A DNA stretch of 64,000 bases, taken from assembly GCF_030410395.1 (NCBI RefSeq), contig NZ_JAUHHF010000004.1:1-64000 (forward strand). The letters are read 5' to 3'. The notes under the pieces were generated by a model. The model saw only the letters and a program-made list of their open reading frames with translations, had not been told where the DNA came from and did not search any database. Shown in pieces: positions 8,850 to 18,218 of the stretch (position 1 is the first letter of the stretch; the number at the start of each line of letters is the position of its first letter). The position numbers and the translations under genes are program-made. This DNA comes from Zwartia panacis. GTDB lineage: Bacteria; Pseudomonadota; Gammaproteobacteria; Burkholderiales; Burkholderiaceae_B.

Positions 8850-10088
8850 TTAACGATGGTAGGCAGATTCACCGTGCGTGGTGATATCCAGTCCTTCGCG
8901 CTCCATGTCTTCACTGACACGCAATCCGCACATCAAATCTGCGATTTTGAATGCGACATAGGCCACGACGCCAGACCAGATGATGGTGATGACAATACCT
9001 TCGAGCTGAACGAGCAGTTGTCCGCCAATCAGACCAATTGAATCAAGACCTGGCCCGCCAAGTGCTTTCGCATTGAAAATACCCACGAGCAGACCGCCTA
9101 CGATACCGCCTACGCCATGAATGCCAAATACATCGAGGGAGTCATCCACACCCAGCATGCGTTTGAGACCGTTGACTCCCCATACGCAAATGACACCTGC
9201 AGCGATACCAATCACCAGGGCACCGACGGGACCCACCAAACCTGCCGCGGGTGTGACGCCGACCAAACCTGCAATCGCACCTGAGGCCGCGCCGAGCATG
9301 GATGGGCGTCCTTTGATTGCCCATTCAGTGAATACCCAGGCCAGTATGGCGCCAACAGTTGCGATCAACGTATTGAATAACGCAAGGGCGGCGACTTCGT
9401 TCGCTGCCAGCGATGAACCGGCATTAAAGCCAAACCAGCCCACCCATAGCAATGAAGCGCCCATCATGGTCATTGGCAGATTGTGCGGTTGCATAGCCTC
9501 TTTGCCATAGCCAAGACGTTTACCCACCACGAATGCACCCACAAGCGCTGCAATACCGGCATTGATGTGCACGACTGTGCCACCCGCAAAGTCCAGCGCA
9601 CCTTTGGCAGCGAGCAAGCCTTTTGAAGTGTCTGTCGTGAACCAGATCATGTGTGCGACGGGAATGTAGGCGAACGTAAACCACAAAACGGTGAACACCA
9701 GTACGGCCGAAAATCGGGCACGTTCTGCGAAGGCGCCCACGATCAGTGCACAAGTAATGCCAGCAAAGGTGGCCTGGAACGCGGCATACAGAAACTCAGG
9801 TATGGATCCTGTCATCGAATACTTGCCGTCATCGGGATTGAACATTCCGCTGAAGAAAGACCGGGAGAAGCCACCCACAAAAGCGTTGCCCTCGGTAAAC
9901 GTCAATGAATAGCCATAAGCGAACCAGAGCAAGACTGCCACAGCAAACGTGCACATGACTTGCATCAAGACTGAAAGTACGTTTTTTGAACGTACCAGTC
10001 CGCCGTAGAACAAGGCCAATCCGGGGACGACCATCAAAAGAACGAGGAGGGTGGAAACTCCTACCCATGCGATATCGGCTTTATCCAT
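8850..10088 (-). CDS. amtB: Ammonium transporter AmtB
   Basis: Inner-membrane ammonium channel of the Amt/Rh family, 412 residues with about eleven hydrophobic helices. The twin pore histidines are visible in T-V-V-H-I-N-A-G and F-G-I-H-G-V-G-G-I. The mature-type N-terminus M-D-K-A-D-I-A-W has no obvious cleaved signal. It follows glnK by 27 bases on the same strand, the usual pair: GlnK plugs AmtB when nitrogen is plentiful. Expression is probably from the sigma54 promoter upstream of glnK. The last part ends at the shared terminator. Confidence 0.96.
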   Translation of the reverse strand: MDKADIAWVGVSTLLVLLMVVPGLALFYGGLVRSKNVLSVLMQVMCTFAVAVLLWFAYGYSLTFTEGNAFVGGFSRSFFSGMFNPDDGKYSMTGSIPEFLYAAFQATFAGITCALIVGAFAERARFSAVLVFTVLWFTFAYIPVAHMIWFTTDTSKGLLAAKGALDFAGGTVVHINAGIAALVGAFVVGKRLGYGKEAMQPHNLPMTMMGASLLWVGWFGFNAGSSLAANEVAALALFNTLIATVGAILAWVFTEWAIKGRPSMLGAASGAIAGLVGVTPAAGLVGPVGALVIGIAAGVICVWGVNGLKRMLGVDDSLDVFGIHGVGGIVGGLLVGIFNAKALGGPGLDSIGLIGGQLLVQLEGIVITIIWSGVVAYVAFKIADLMCGLRVSEDMEREGLDITTHGESAYHR

Positions 10089-10115
10089 TTTTAATGCTCC
10101 GTTGATTCAATTGAT

Positions 10116-10532
<417 letters not shown>

Positions 10533-10587
10533 TCAGCATTCAATTGCAAGGATCAATGAGCAGAATTGGTGCTAAAAATATTTATGC

Positions 10588-10602
10588 GCACCACTTTGGT
10601 GC
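10588..10602. promoter_or_regulatory. NtrC (GlnG) enhancer site upstream of glnK
   Basis: The perfect palindrome GCACCA-CTT-TGGTGC matches the NtrC operator form known from enteric glnA, with the same three-base centre. It is centred about 100 bases upstream of the sigma54 -12 element. A further half site TTGGTGC at 10566-10572 may form a second, weaker site. Confidence 0.8.
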
Positions 10603-10659
10603 CTGAGGGTTTAAGCTCGTTCTGCTCTAAACTGTCATGATTAGAAATGGGAGAGCATC

Positions 10660-10926
10660 ATGATCAAGCCTAATGCCTGGTTCGAAGAGTTTCAGAAAAA
10701 CGTCTCCGAACTGATCGCCAAGAGTCCTGCCGCGGATATTGAACGTAATGTGAAAGCATTCATGGGTCAGGCTTTTAACAAGATGGATCTTGTGACCCGT
10801 GAAGAGTTTGATGTTCAGGCAGACATGCTCAGTCGGGCTCAGCTTCGGATCGAAGCGCTTGAACAGCAACTTCATGCTCTTGAGACGCGGGTTGCCGCCC
10901 TGGAAAGTCCAGAAAAACCAAACTAG
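10660..10926 (+). CDS. ubiK: UbiK / BMFP-domain accessory factor
   Basis: Small 88-residue protein of the UbiK (YqiC) family, an accessory factor for aerobic ubiquinone synthesis that associates with UbiJ and lipids. Seen: the family core with F-N-K-M-D-L-V-T-R-E-E-F-D-V-Q, then a C-terminal coiled coil (L-R-I-E-A-L-E-Q-Q-L-H-A-L-E) that drives trimerisation. GGGAGAG precedes the ATG. comM follows, as in many Betaproteobacteria, although the two are not known to share a function. Confidence 0.88.
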   Translation: MIKPNAWFEEFQKNVSELIAKSPAADIERNVKAFMGQAFNKMDLVTREEFDVQADMLSRAQLRIEALEQQLHALETRVAALESPEKPN

Positions 10927-11019
10927 ATTTCACCGGGTATTTCACGCATTGGATCAATCTATTCCAATGCGATGATTTTGCGTGAGACCCAATTCATACT
11001 GCATGGTTTGGGTCCAGCC

Positions 11020-12552
11020 ATGTCACTTGCAGTCTTATTGAGTCGTTCTCTTGTGGGCTTTGATGCCCCATCCGTTCGCGTTGAAATTCATTTGGCGCGA
11101 GGCCTCCCGAGTTTTGGCATCGTTGGATTGGCGGATGCCGAGGTACGGGAAAGTCGTGAGCGCGTGCGCGCGGCGATCTTGAGCAGTGGTTTTGAATTTC
11201 CTCTTGGTCGCTTAACCGTCAACCTTTCTCCCGCCGACATCCCGAAAGAATCCGGTCGTTTTGATTTACCGATTGCCGTGGGTGTCTTGCTTGTTTCAGG
11301 CCAGGTGGCGATCCCGGCAGCTAGCCATAGACAGGAAGCCTCAGGCGATGCGCCTGCTTTAGCGAGTCTTGTCCTGGCAGGTGAGCTTTCTCTCACCGGT
11401 ACGCTGGTGCCTACTCGAGGCGTTTTGGCGATTGCTTTGTCTGTGGCACGTACACATCGGTCTGCAACTTTGCTTGTGCCTAGCCAGGATGCTGTCGAAG
11501 CTTCTCATGTGCCCGGGATCAAAGTGCTGGGCGCGAATTCGCTTGCAGAGGTTGTGGCCCATTTAAATGGAGTGTCGCCTCTGCACCCGGTGAAGCCCTT
11601 TGGCATGACCGAACAACAAGCAGAATTTCCTTGTTTATCGGATGTGCGAGGTCAACTGCTTGCGCGTAGGGCGCTTGAACTCGCAGCTGCGGGTGGTCAC
11701 AGCGTATTACTCTCTGGAACACCTGGCATTGGTAAAAGTATGCTCGCAAAGCGATTGCCTGGGATTCTTCCGAATCTGACTGAAGACGAAGCTCTGGAGG
11801 TTGCCGCGATTGCAGCCTTTGCGGGCGTTTCACAATCTATGACGTTGGCGCGTCCCTTTCGTGCGCCCCATCATTCGGCCTCGCTTGCCGCGATCATCGG
11901 TGGCGGTATCAAACCAAAGCCTGGCGAGGTTTCGCTTGCGCACAGAGGGGTTTTGTTTCTGGACGAGCTGCCAGAATTTGATCGCAGGGTGCGAGAAGCA
12001 TTGCGCGAGCCATTAGAAAATCATGAAATCGCTCTCGCACGCGCCAATATGAAAGTGACTTTTCCAGCAAACTTTCAACTTTTGGCGACGATGAACCCTT
12101 GTCCTTGCGGCTGGCACGGTCATGCCCGAAGGGTATGTCAATGCAGGCTGGAACAGGTCGCCACCTATCAGTCGCGCGTCTCGGGACCGTTGGTTGATCG
12201 CATCGATTTGCAGATTCAAGTCTCTCAGGAGAAAGAGAGGTGGACGGATTTGCCTGTGGGTGAAAGCTCGGAGCAAGTTCGTTGCAGAGTGTCAGAGGCT
12301 TGGCGTTTGCAGCAAACGCGACAAGCTTGCTTGAATGCGCGGCTGAGCGATGCGCAGTTGGAGGTGTATTGCAAAATAGACTCAAAGGCAAAGTTACTCT
12401 TAGAGAGACTGATTGACCGTTATTTTGTCTCAGCTCGATCTATTCAACGTATTCGACGAGTCGCGCGGACCATCGCGGATCTCGATGGTCATCACGTAAT
12501 CGATGCTAAGCATTTTGCTGAGGCTTTTCAATATCGTTTCAAGCCGCGCTGA
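11020..12552 (+). CDS. comM: ComM / YifB Mg-chelatase-like AAA+ ATPase
   Basis: Family of hexameric helicases that promote branch migration during natural transformation. Seen: N-terminal ChlI-like domain (L-S-P-A-D-I-P-K-E-S-G), Walker A G-T-P-G-I-G-K-S near residue 235, Walker B V-L-F-L-D-E-L-P-E-F, the cysteine cluster N-P-C-P-C-G with C-Q-C, and a C-terminal helical domain with Y-F-V-S-A-R-S-I-Q-R-I-R-R-V-A-R-T-I-A-D-L. The start at ATG 11020 (M-S-L-A-V-L-L-S-R) fits the family; an upstream ATG at 10972 is less likely. 510 residues. Its presence suggests competence is possible. Confidence 0.92.
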   Translation: MSLAVLLSRSLVGFDAPSVRVEIHLARGLPSFGIVGLADAEVRESRERVRAAILSSGFEFPLGRLTVNLSPADIPKESGRFDLPIAVGVLLVSGQVAIPAASHRQEASGDAPALASLVLAGELSLTGTLVPTRGVLAIALSVARTHRSATLLVPSQDAVEASHVPGIKVLGANSLAEVVAHLNGVSPLHPVKPFGMTEQQAEFPCLSDVRGQLLARRALELAAAGGHSVLLSGTPGIGKSMLAKRLPGILPNLTEDEALEVAAIAAFAGVSQSMTLARPFRAPHHSASLAAIIGGGIKPKPGEVSLAHRGVLFLDELPEFDRRVREALREPLENHEIALARANMKVTFPANFQLLATMNPCPCGWHGHARRVCQCRLEQVATYQSRVSGPLVDRIDLQIQVSQEKERWTDLPVGESSEQVRCRVSEAWRLQQTRQACLNARLSDAQLEVYCKIDSKAKLLLERLIDRYFVSARSIQRIRRVARTIADLDGHHVIDAKHFAEAFQYRFKPR

Positions 12553-12582
12553 GGAGGTGCGAGCGTGGTGAGCGCCTTCAGG

Positions 12583-12611
12583 CTGCAAACATTAGAAATA
12601 TGTCATATAAT
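12583..12611 (+). promoter_or_regulatory. Likely promoter of rpmI-rplT
   Basis: A perfect -10 hexamer TATAAT at 12606-12611 with a weak -35 (CTGCAA, 17-base spacer) lies in the gap after comM. It would give rpmI its own promoter, needed because the unit is not next to infC here. Confidence 0.5.
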
Positions 12612-12617
12612 CAAAGG

Positions 12618-12760
12618 CTTTCCTGGGAAACCTATCCCGGAAAAATGTAGTTCCAAAAGTACGCTGGGGTTAACAAGAACTGGATATCGGGGTCTGGCCG
12701 TCGCGCCAAGCCAATTTTCAGGGCACCTGCAGGGTACAAGTTCAAGTAACAGGAATTGAT
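12618..12760 (+). ncRNA. Candidate 5' leader of rpmI-rplT mRNA
   Basis: About 140 bases of untranslated leader between the TATAAT box and rpmI. A hairpin can form between CTGGGA (12623-12628) and TCCCGG (12635-12640). In E. coli, L20 represses this operon by binding its leader; whether this leader does so is inference only. No leader peptide is evident. Confidence 0.3.
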
Positions 12761-12958
12761 ATGCCCAAGATGAAAACCAAGAAAAGTGCTGCAAAGCGCT
12801 TTCAGGTTCGCGGCAGCGGATCGATCAAGCGGGGTCAGGCCTTCAAACGCCACATCCTCACCAAGAAAACCACCAAGAACAAGCGTCAGTTGCGCGGTTC
12901 TGCAGCGGTCGACAAAACAAACGTGGCTTCAGTTAAAGCCATGATGCCTTTCGCTTGA
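12761..12958 (+). CDS. rpmI: 50S ribosomal protein L35
   Basis: A 65-residue basic protein with the L35 opening [14 protein letters not shown] and the central [15 protein letters not shown]. Component of the large subunit. An AGGAATT lies just before the ATG. rplT follows after 13 bases, the invariant pairing. Confidence 0.97.
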   Translation: MPKMKTKKSAAKRFQVRGSGSIKRGQAFKRHILTKKTTKNKRQLRGSAAVDKTNVASVKAMMPFA

Positions 12959-12971
12959 TAGGAGATCAACA

Positions 12972-13331
12972 ATGCCTCGCGTAAAACGTGGTGTAACGGC
13001 CCGTGCCCGTCACAAAAAAGTTATTTCCGCAGCTAAAGGTTATCGCGGTCGCCGTGGTAATGTATTTCGTATCGCCAAACAGGCGGTTATGCGTGCTGGC
13101 CAGTATGCCTATCGCGACCGTCGTAACAAAAAGCGTACGTTCCGTGCTCTTTGGATTACCCGTATCAACGCGGCAGTCCGTGAACATGGCGTGACTTACA
13201 GCGTTTTTGTTGCTGGCTTGAAAAAGGCTGCTATTGAGCTTGATCGCAAGGTCTTGGCTGATATGGCTGTTCATGACAAGGCAGGTTTTGCTGCCGTGGT
13301 CAATCAGGTCAAATCAGCGTTGGCTGCTTAA
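12972..13331 (+). CDS. rplT: 50S ribosomal protein L20
   Basis: A 119-residue L20, needed early in 50S assembly and a translational repressor of its own operon in other bacteria. Opens [16 protein letters not shown] and keeps the conserved [10 protein letters not shown] and [11 protein letters not shown]. Preceded by TAGGAG with good spacing. A hairpin with a T-run follows before pheS. Confidence 0.97.
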   Translation: MPRVKRGVTARARHKKVISAAKGYRGRRGNVFRIAKQAVMRAGQYAYRDRRNKKRTFRALWITRINAAVREHGVTYSVFVAGLKKAAIELDRKVLADMAVHDKAGFAAVVNQVKSALAA

Positions 13332-13352
13332 GCTCTGATCAGATGTATCTGT

Positions 13353-13385
13353 AAACGGGGCCTATTTGGCTCCGTTTGCATTTTT
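13353..13385 (+). terminator. Terminator or attenuator between rplT and pheS
   Basis: AAACGGGGCC (13353-13362) pairs with GGCTCCGTTT (13368-13377) through one G-T wobble, loop TATTT, followed by GCA and five T. Since pheS is only about 30 bases further on, it probably ends part of the ribosomal-protein transcript. No phenylalanine-rich leader peptide is visible, so it is not a pheM-type attenuator. Confidence 0.7.
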
Positions 13386-13414
13386 AAGCTTCGTTTCTCT
13401 AAGGTTCTCAAGCG

Positions 13415-14437
13415 ATGACTCAGAAAGTCAATGACCTGATTGAGCAGGCCCAACAGCAATTTGCGCAAGCAACCGATGCCGCTTCCCTTGAAAATGCTAA
13501 AGCGCGATTTTTGGGAAAGCAGGGTAGCCTGACCGAAATGATGAAAGGTTTGGCAAAATTGGATGCTGACGCCAAGCGTGAAGAAGGTGCGCGCATCAAT
13601 CAGATCAAGCAGCAGATCGAAGCCTTGCTGAATGCCCGCAGAGCGGCTCTCGCGCAAGCTCAACTCGAGGCACGCCTTGCTGCAGAGACGATTGATGTCA
13701 CATTGCCAGGGCGCGGGATGGGCGCAGGAGGCATTCATCCCGTGATCAGAACCTGGCAGCGGGTAGAAGAAATTTTCAAGTCAATTGGTTTTGATGTGGC
13801 GGATGGCCCAGAAATTGAGAACGACTGGACGAACTTTACCGCGCTCAACAATCCTGAAAACCATCCTGCTCGCTCAATGCAAGACACTTTTTATGTCGAC
13901 ATGAAAGACGATAATGGTTTGCCATTGTTGTTGCGCACACACACAAGCCCGATGCAGGTGCGCTACGCTCGGATGAATAAACCGCCCATTAAAGTGATCG
14001 CACCGGGTCGCACATATCGGGTCGATAGCGACGCCACACATTCGCCCATGTTTCACCAGGTCGAAGGTTTATGGATTGATGAAAATATATCTTTCGCTGA
14101 CCTTAAAGGCGTTTATACAGATTTTCTTCGCTGTTTCTTTGAGACAGATGATCTCGAGTTACGTTTCAGGCCATCATTTTTTCCCTTCACAGAGCCTTCC
14201 GCCGAGATTGACATGATGTTTACTTCGGGACCAAACAAAGGACGCTGGCTGGAAATTTCCGGTTCAGGTCAGGTGCATCCCGATGTGGTTCGGAACTTTG
14301 GACTTGATCCTGAGCGCTATATCGGATTTGCGTTTGGCTCCGGCCTTGAGCGGTTGACCATGCTGCGGTACGGGGTCAATGATCTCAGACAGTTCTTTGA
14401 AGGCGACCTGCGTTTCTTGCGCCAGTTCAACGATTAA
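13415..14437 (+). CDS. pheS: Phenylalanine--tRNA ligase alpha subunit
   Basis: Catalytic subunit of the alpha2-beta2 class II synthetase. Seen: N-terminal coiled coil (residues 1-90), then the catalytic core with motif 2 around [17 protein letters not shown] and motif 3 [17 protein letters not shown]. 340 residues, normal. pheT starts 27 bases downstream. Confidence 0.97.
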   Translation: MTQKVNDLIEQAQQQFAQATDAASLENAKARFLGKQGSLTEMMKGLAKLDADAKREEGARINQIKQQIEALLNARRAALAQAQLEARLAAETIDVTLPGRGMGAGGIHPVIRTWQRVEEIFKSIGFDVADGPEIENDWTNFTALNNPENHPARSMQDTFYVDMKDDNGLPLLLRTHTSPMQVRYARMNKPPIKVIAPGRTYRVDSDATHSPMFHQVEGLWIDENISFADLKGVYTDFLRCFFETDDLELRFRPSFFPFTEPSAEIDMMFTSGPNKGRWLEISGSGQVHPDVVRNFGLDPERYIGFAFGSGLERLTMLRYGVNDLRQFFEGDLRFLRQFND

Positions 14438-14464
14438 TACAGTTCAGACCCGAGATGGTTCAAC

Positions 14465-16876
14465 ATGCAATTTCCTGAGTCCTGGCTCCGTGCCCTCGTT
14501 AATCCAGCAATTTCCACAGAAGAGCTTTCGCATCGATTGACGATGGCTGGTCTGGAGGTCGAGGAAACCAATCCCGTTGCGCCCGAGTTTTCGGGTGTCG
14601 TTGTTGCGCAGATTCTGAGTGCTGAACAGCATCCCAATGCGGATAAGCTTCGAGTATGCATGGTCGATGCTGGCGGCAGCGATCCGATCCAGATCGTATG
14701 TGGTGCGCCGAATGCGGCGGCCGGCCTGAAAGTGCCTTTGGCTACGGTTGGCGCAACACTTCCTGGTGGAGTTGCGATTGGCGTAGCGAAAATGCGCGGG
14801 GTCGAGTCCTCAGGCATGCTTTGTTCTGGAAGAGAACTCGGTTTGTCTCAAGACCATGGTGGTTTATTGGTCTTGCCAGAGAGTGCGCAGATCGGGGAGA
14901 GTCTTCGCGAAGCGTTGGATCTTGATGACACACTGTTCACACTGAAACTGACACCTAACAGAGCAGACTGTCTGTCGATTCTGGGTGTCGCCCGTGAAGT
15001 CGCCGCGCTCACAGGTGCTGAATTATGCATGCCTGCGATGACACCCGTCGAAGTGACTCTGGACGAAAAGCTTCCAGTTGAGGTGTTAGCGCCTGATCTA
15101 TGCGGTCGTTTTGGCGGACGAATCATTCGCGGTGTTAACGCGCGTGCGGCAACCCCGGCCTGGATGATTGAGCGACTTGAGCGTGCTGGACAGCGCTCAG
15201 TTTCCGCACTGGTCGATATTTCCAATTACGTCATGCTCGAACTTGGTCGTCCCACCCATGTGTTCGATTTGGACAAGTTGGCAGAACCCAAAATGGAAAT
15301 CCGTTGGGGGCGTCGCGGTGAGACCCTGACACTGCTCAATGAGCAAACGATCGAACTGGATGAAACTCTCGGTGTGATTGCCAGTGGTGGTCTGCCTGAG
15401 AGTTTGGCCGGCATTATGGGCGGGCTCGGTGTTGCGGTATCTCTGGATACCCAAAATATTTACCTGGAGGCTGCGTTCTGGTTTCCAGAGGCCATTGCAG
15501 GACGTGCCAGAAAGCTCAAGTTAAATTCCGAAGCCAGCCACCGCTTTGAGCGTGGAGTTGACTTTAACAATATTCCAGAACATATTGATTTTATTACAAA
15601 TTTAATTATTGATATCTGTGGTGGTCAAGCGGGTCCTATTGATGATCAACACATCAATTTACCTAAACGTTCATCGGTCAACATGCGACTGGATCGCTGT
15701 TGTCGCATTCTTGGTATCACCGTCAGTCAAGCAGATGTCGAACAGACTTTTACACGCTTGGGCTTTGCCTATTCTGTCTCAGAGGGCGTATTTACTGTCG
15801 ATCCGCCTTCTTATCGTTTTGACATCCAGATTGAAGAAGATTTGATCGAAGAGATCGCGCGAATCGTTGGTTTTGAAAATATACCTGCTTTACCGCCGAT
15901 GACTCCTGCTCGGATGCGTATGCACCCAGAGGTTTTCCGTTCTGCCCATACGATTCGCAATCAGGTTGCTGGGCTGGGTTACCAGGAGGTGATTAATTTC
16001 TCTTTTGTCGAAGCCAATTGGGAAGAGTCCATGTGTGGACAAACGGACCCCATCCGATTACTCAATCCAATTGCCAGTCAATTGGCGGTCATGCGATCTT
16101 CTTTATTGCCAGGGTTGATTGCAAACATCCGCTACAACGCCAACCGTAAGCAATCGCGTGTCCGTGTGTTTGAGCTTGGGCGCGTTTTCAAGAAAAATGC
16201 GTCCGTCAAAGACGGTCCCTTAACTGTCGCCGGGATTGATCAGCCACAGCACCTTGCGCTTGCTGCCTGGGGACCGGTGCGAGAAGATCAGTGGGGGGAG
16301 GCAGGTCGAGGGGTTGATTTCTATGACGTCAAGCACGACCTGGAGTTGCTGTTTGGTGGCAAAGCTTCTTCTCTTCGCTTCAATGTACAGCAGCATCCTA
16401 TCCTACATCCTGGGCGAAGCGCAGCGATCGAGTTTGATGGAAAACACATTGGCTGGCTCGGAGAGTTGCATCCACGCTGGGTACAGGAGCAGGAGTTGGC
16501 GAGTGCGCCGGTGCTTCTCGAGGTACGCCTGGATGCGTTGACTGCGATTTCAATGCCCGAGGTGAGGGAGTTATCCAGACAGCCTCTCGTTCAGCGTGAT
16601 TTGGCTATTTGGGTTTCTACCGATACGCCTGTACAGGCCTTATTGGATACCATACAAACAACGATTGACCGTGACCCTTCATTGAGCGTCGTCCAGAATG
16701 TCGGTTTGTTTGACGTTTGGAGAGATCCATCCAAGGGTGACTCCAGTGAAAAGAGTCTGGCTTTCAGGGTGTCGTTGCAAGACAATGAAGTGACTCTCGA
16801 TGATGCACGGGTGGATGCTTGCATGGGCAAAATTCGTGAAGCTCTCGAAGTCGGTCATCAAGCACGTCCACGATAG
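14465..16876 (+). CDS. pheT: Phenylalanine--tRNA ligase beta subunit
   Basis: 803-residue beta subunit, responsible for tRNA binding and editing. Domains in order: EMAP-type tRNA-binding domain (G-V-V-V-A-Q-I-L-S and H-P-N-A-D-K-L-R-V), B3/B4 editing region, B5 domain, catalytic-like core (N-P-I-A-S-Q-L-A-V-M-R-S-S-L-L-P-G-L) and the C-terminal ferredoxin-fold anticodon-binding domain (Q-P-L-V-Q-R-D-L-A-I-W-V). GAGATGG precedes the ATG. ihfA follows, the classical order. Confidence 0.97.
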   Translation: MQFPESWLRALVNPAISTEELSHRLTMAGLEVEETNPVAPEFSGVVVAQILSAEQHPNADKLRVCMVDAGGSDPIQIVCGAPNAAAGLKVPLATVGATLPGGVAIGVAKMRGVESSGMLCSGRELGLSQDHGGLLVLPESAQIGESLREALDLDDTLFTLKLTPNRADCLSILGVAREVAALTGAELCMPAMTPVEVTLDEKLPVEVLAPDLCGRFGGRIIRGVNARAATPAWMIERLERAGQRSVSALVDISNYVMLELGRPTHVFDLDKLAEPKMEIRWGRRGETLTLLNEQTIELDETLGVIASGGLPESLAGIMGGLGVAVSLDTQNIYLEAAFWFPEAIAGRARKLKLNSEASHRFERGVDFNNIPEHIDFITNLIIDICGGQAGPIDDQHINLPKRSSVNMRLDRCCRILGITVSQADVEQTFTRLGFAYSVSEGVFTVDPPSYRFDIQIEEDLIEEIARIVGFENIPALPPMTPARMRMHPEVFRSAHTIRNQVAGLGYQEVINFSFVEANWEESMCGQTDPIRLLNPIASQLAVMRSSLLPGLIANIRYNANRKQSRVRVFELGRVFKKNASVKDGPLTVAGIDQPQHLALAAWGPVREDQWGEAGRGVDFYDVKHDLELLFGGKASSLRFNVQQHPILHPGRSAAIEFDGKHIGWLGELHPRWVQEQELASAPVLLEVRLDALTAISMPEVRELSRQPLVQRDLAIWVSTDTPVQALLDTIQTTIDRDPSLSVVQNVGLFDVWRDPSKGDSSEKSLAFRVSLQDNEVTLDDARVDACMGKIREALEVGHQARPR

Positions 16877-16913
16877 TCTTGGTTAACCACCCAATTTTCG
16901 ACAGTTGATAAAA

Positions 16914-17231
16914 ATGACAGAACCAAGAACGCTCACCAAGGCTGAACTCGCTGAAATGTTGTTCGATCGAGTGGGTCTGAATAAGCGCGAAGCAAAAGAT
17001 ATTGTGGATACTTTTTTTGAGGAAATCCGTGACGCGCTTGCACGGGGTGAGTCCGTCAAGCTGTCAGGCTTTGGGAATTTCCAGGTGCGAAACAAACCGC
17101 CTCGCCCAGGTCGTAACCCCAAAACGGGTGAAACAATTCCAATTGCAGCCAGGCGCGTTGTCACTTTTCATGCGAGCCAAAAGCTGAAGGGTGCTGTAGA
17201 ACATCCAGGTGAGCCTGTTTCTGCCAGTTAG
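16914..17231 (+). CDS. ihfA: Integration host factor alpha subunit
   Basis: DNA-bending HU/IHF family protein, 105 residues from ATG 16914 (an in-frame TTG at 16905 adds three). The beta-arm signature [19 protein letters not shown] is present. Acts as a heterodimer with IhfB (not in the window) in recombination, replication and at sigma54 promoters such as that of glnK. Follows pheT by 37 bases. Confidence 0.95.
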   Translation: MTEPRTLTKAELAEMLFDRVGLNKREAKDIVDTFFEEIRDALARGESVKLSGFGNFQVRNKPPRPGRNPKTGETIPIAARRVVTFHASQKLKGAVEHPGEPVSAS

Positions 17232-17272
17232 CGATACACTGGTGCAATTGTATTTAGCAATTCGACTGGGTT

Positions 17273-17662
17273 ATGACTATTTCTGATAAGTCCGTTGTGC
17301 TTCCTCCCATTCCCGCAAAGCGTTACTTCACGATCGGTGAGGTGAGTGACTTGTGTGGTGTCAAGCCCCATGTGCTGCGCTATTGGGAGCAGGAATTTAC
17401 TCAGCTCAAGCCTGTTAAAAGGCGCGGTAACCGTCGTTATTATCAGCATCACGAAGTGCTGTTGATCCGGAAGATTCGCGAGCTTCTCTACGAACAAGGC
17501 TTTACGATAAGTGGTGCGCGTAATCGATTAAGCGAAGGACGTGAAACACCGCAAGATCCCGATGCAGCTGTTCGTCTGACTGCACAAGAACTGAATGCCT
17601 TGCGGACCGAACTCCTTGGCATCAAGGATTTGCTTTCGAGTGTTACGCCGACTCTGCTATAA
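17273..17662 (+). CDS. MerR-family transcriptional regulator
   Basis: 129 residues with an N-terminal MerR winged helix: [25 protein letters not shown], then [13 protein letters not shown] and a short coiled-coil tail. It lacks a cysteine-containing effector domain, so the ligand is unknown. Regulators of this type sit after ihfA in many Beta- and Gammaproteobacteria. Its TAA stop codon is part of the TATAAT box of the following tRNA gene. Confidence 0.88.
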   Translation: MTISDKSVVLPPIPAKRYFTIGEVSDLCGVKPHVLRYWEQEFTQLKPVKRRGNRRYYQHHEVLLIRKIRELLYEQGFTISGARNRLSEGRETPQDPDAAVRLTAQELNALRTELLGIKDLLSSVTPTLL

Positions 17663-17663
17663 T
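17634..17663 (+). promoter_or_regulatory. Promoter of tRNA-Pro
   Basis: Perfect -10 TATAAT at 17658-17663, 10 bases before the tRNA. A weak -35 TTTCGA lies at 17634-17639 with an 18-base spacer. The element overlaps the last codons and stop of the merR-type gene. Confidence 0.6.
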
Positions 17664-17672
17664 CTTTGTCTC

Positions 17673-17750
<78 letters not shown>

Positions 17751-17756
17751 GTTTTA

Positions 17757-17791
17757 AAAAAGGACTCACTCTTTCAGAGTGAGTCCTTTTT
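17757..17791 (+). terminator. Rho-independent terminator after tRNA-Pro
   Basis: Sixteen-base inverted repeat around loop TTC: AGGACTCACTCT (17761-17772) pairs with AGAGTGAGTCCT (17776-17787), flanked by an A-run and a T-run. It may also serve the convergent minus-strand gene that ends at 17830. Confidence 0.9.
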
Positions 17792-17829
17792 ATTTGTCTA
17801 CGGTCAAATCTATCAGTCGTGATGTCACC

Positions 17830-18189
17830 TCAGCAAGGGTATGCATCTTTGAGTGCGAATATCAAAATAATCGAAATCTCGTCGGTAGATTTGAAACTAT
17901 TTTTTGCAATGAATTTTGCAAGAACCGTGTTGGTTAGATCACCCGTAATAGGCAGTTCGTTGGGGGGGCAGAAAATCATGGGTATTTTTTGAGTCTTGTT
18001 ATAGACGTTCGCAAATGTGATGCCTTGTCCCATTCCAGCCGTGTAAGTGTTGAGCATTTCTTTCTTGATGGGATCTTTGTTCCATTCACGATATTGTGCA
18101 AGCGTCAGCCCTGATGCTGAAGCGGTGTTTACCATGGTAACCATGATTAAAAAAGACAGGCTCAAGAGATGACGAAAGATATTTTTCAT
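17830..18189 (-). CDS. Small exported protein, possibly Rap1a/Tai-like
   Basis: 119 residues with a clear signal peptide (K-N-I-F-R-H then a hydrophobic core ending T-A-S-A-S). The mature part has the general pattern of the Rap1a/Tai immunity fold: a Y-x-x-G-M-G-Q-G-x-x-F-A-N helix, F-C-P-P-N-E-L-P-I-T, and a terminal A-L-K-D-A-Y-P-C, giving two cysteines able to form a disulfide. I am only moderately sure of this assignment. No toxin or secretion gene is adjacent. It is probably separate from the threonine aldolase gene 29 bases upstream in function. Confidence 0.5.
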   Translation of the reverse strand: MKNIFRHLLSLSFLIMVTMVNTASASGLTLAQYREWNKDPIKKEMLNTYTAGMGQGITFANVYNKTQKIPMIFCPPNELPITGDLTNTVLAKFIAKNSFKSTDEISIILIFALKDAYPC

Positions 18190-18218
18190 AATTTTTTCGC
18201 TGGATCAAGGGAAGCTAT

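Noticed and set aside
9121-9510. Plus-strand open frame inside amtB
   Set aside because: Antisense shadow of the membrane-protein gene with no supporting signal.
12565-12759. A 64-codon open frame upstream of rpmI
   Set aside because: It covers the promoter and leader, shows no family likeness and its codon use looks random.
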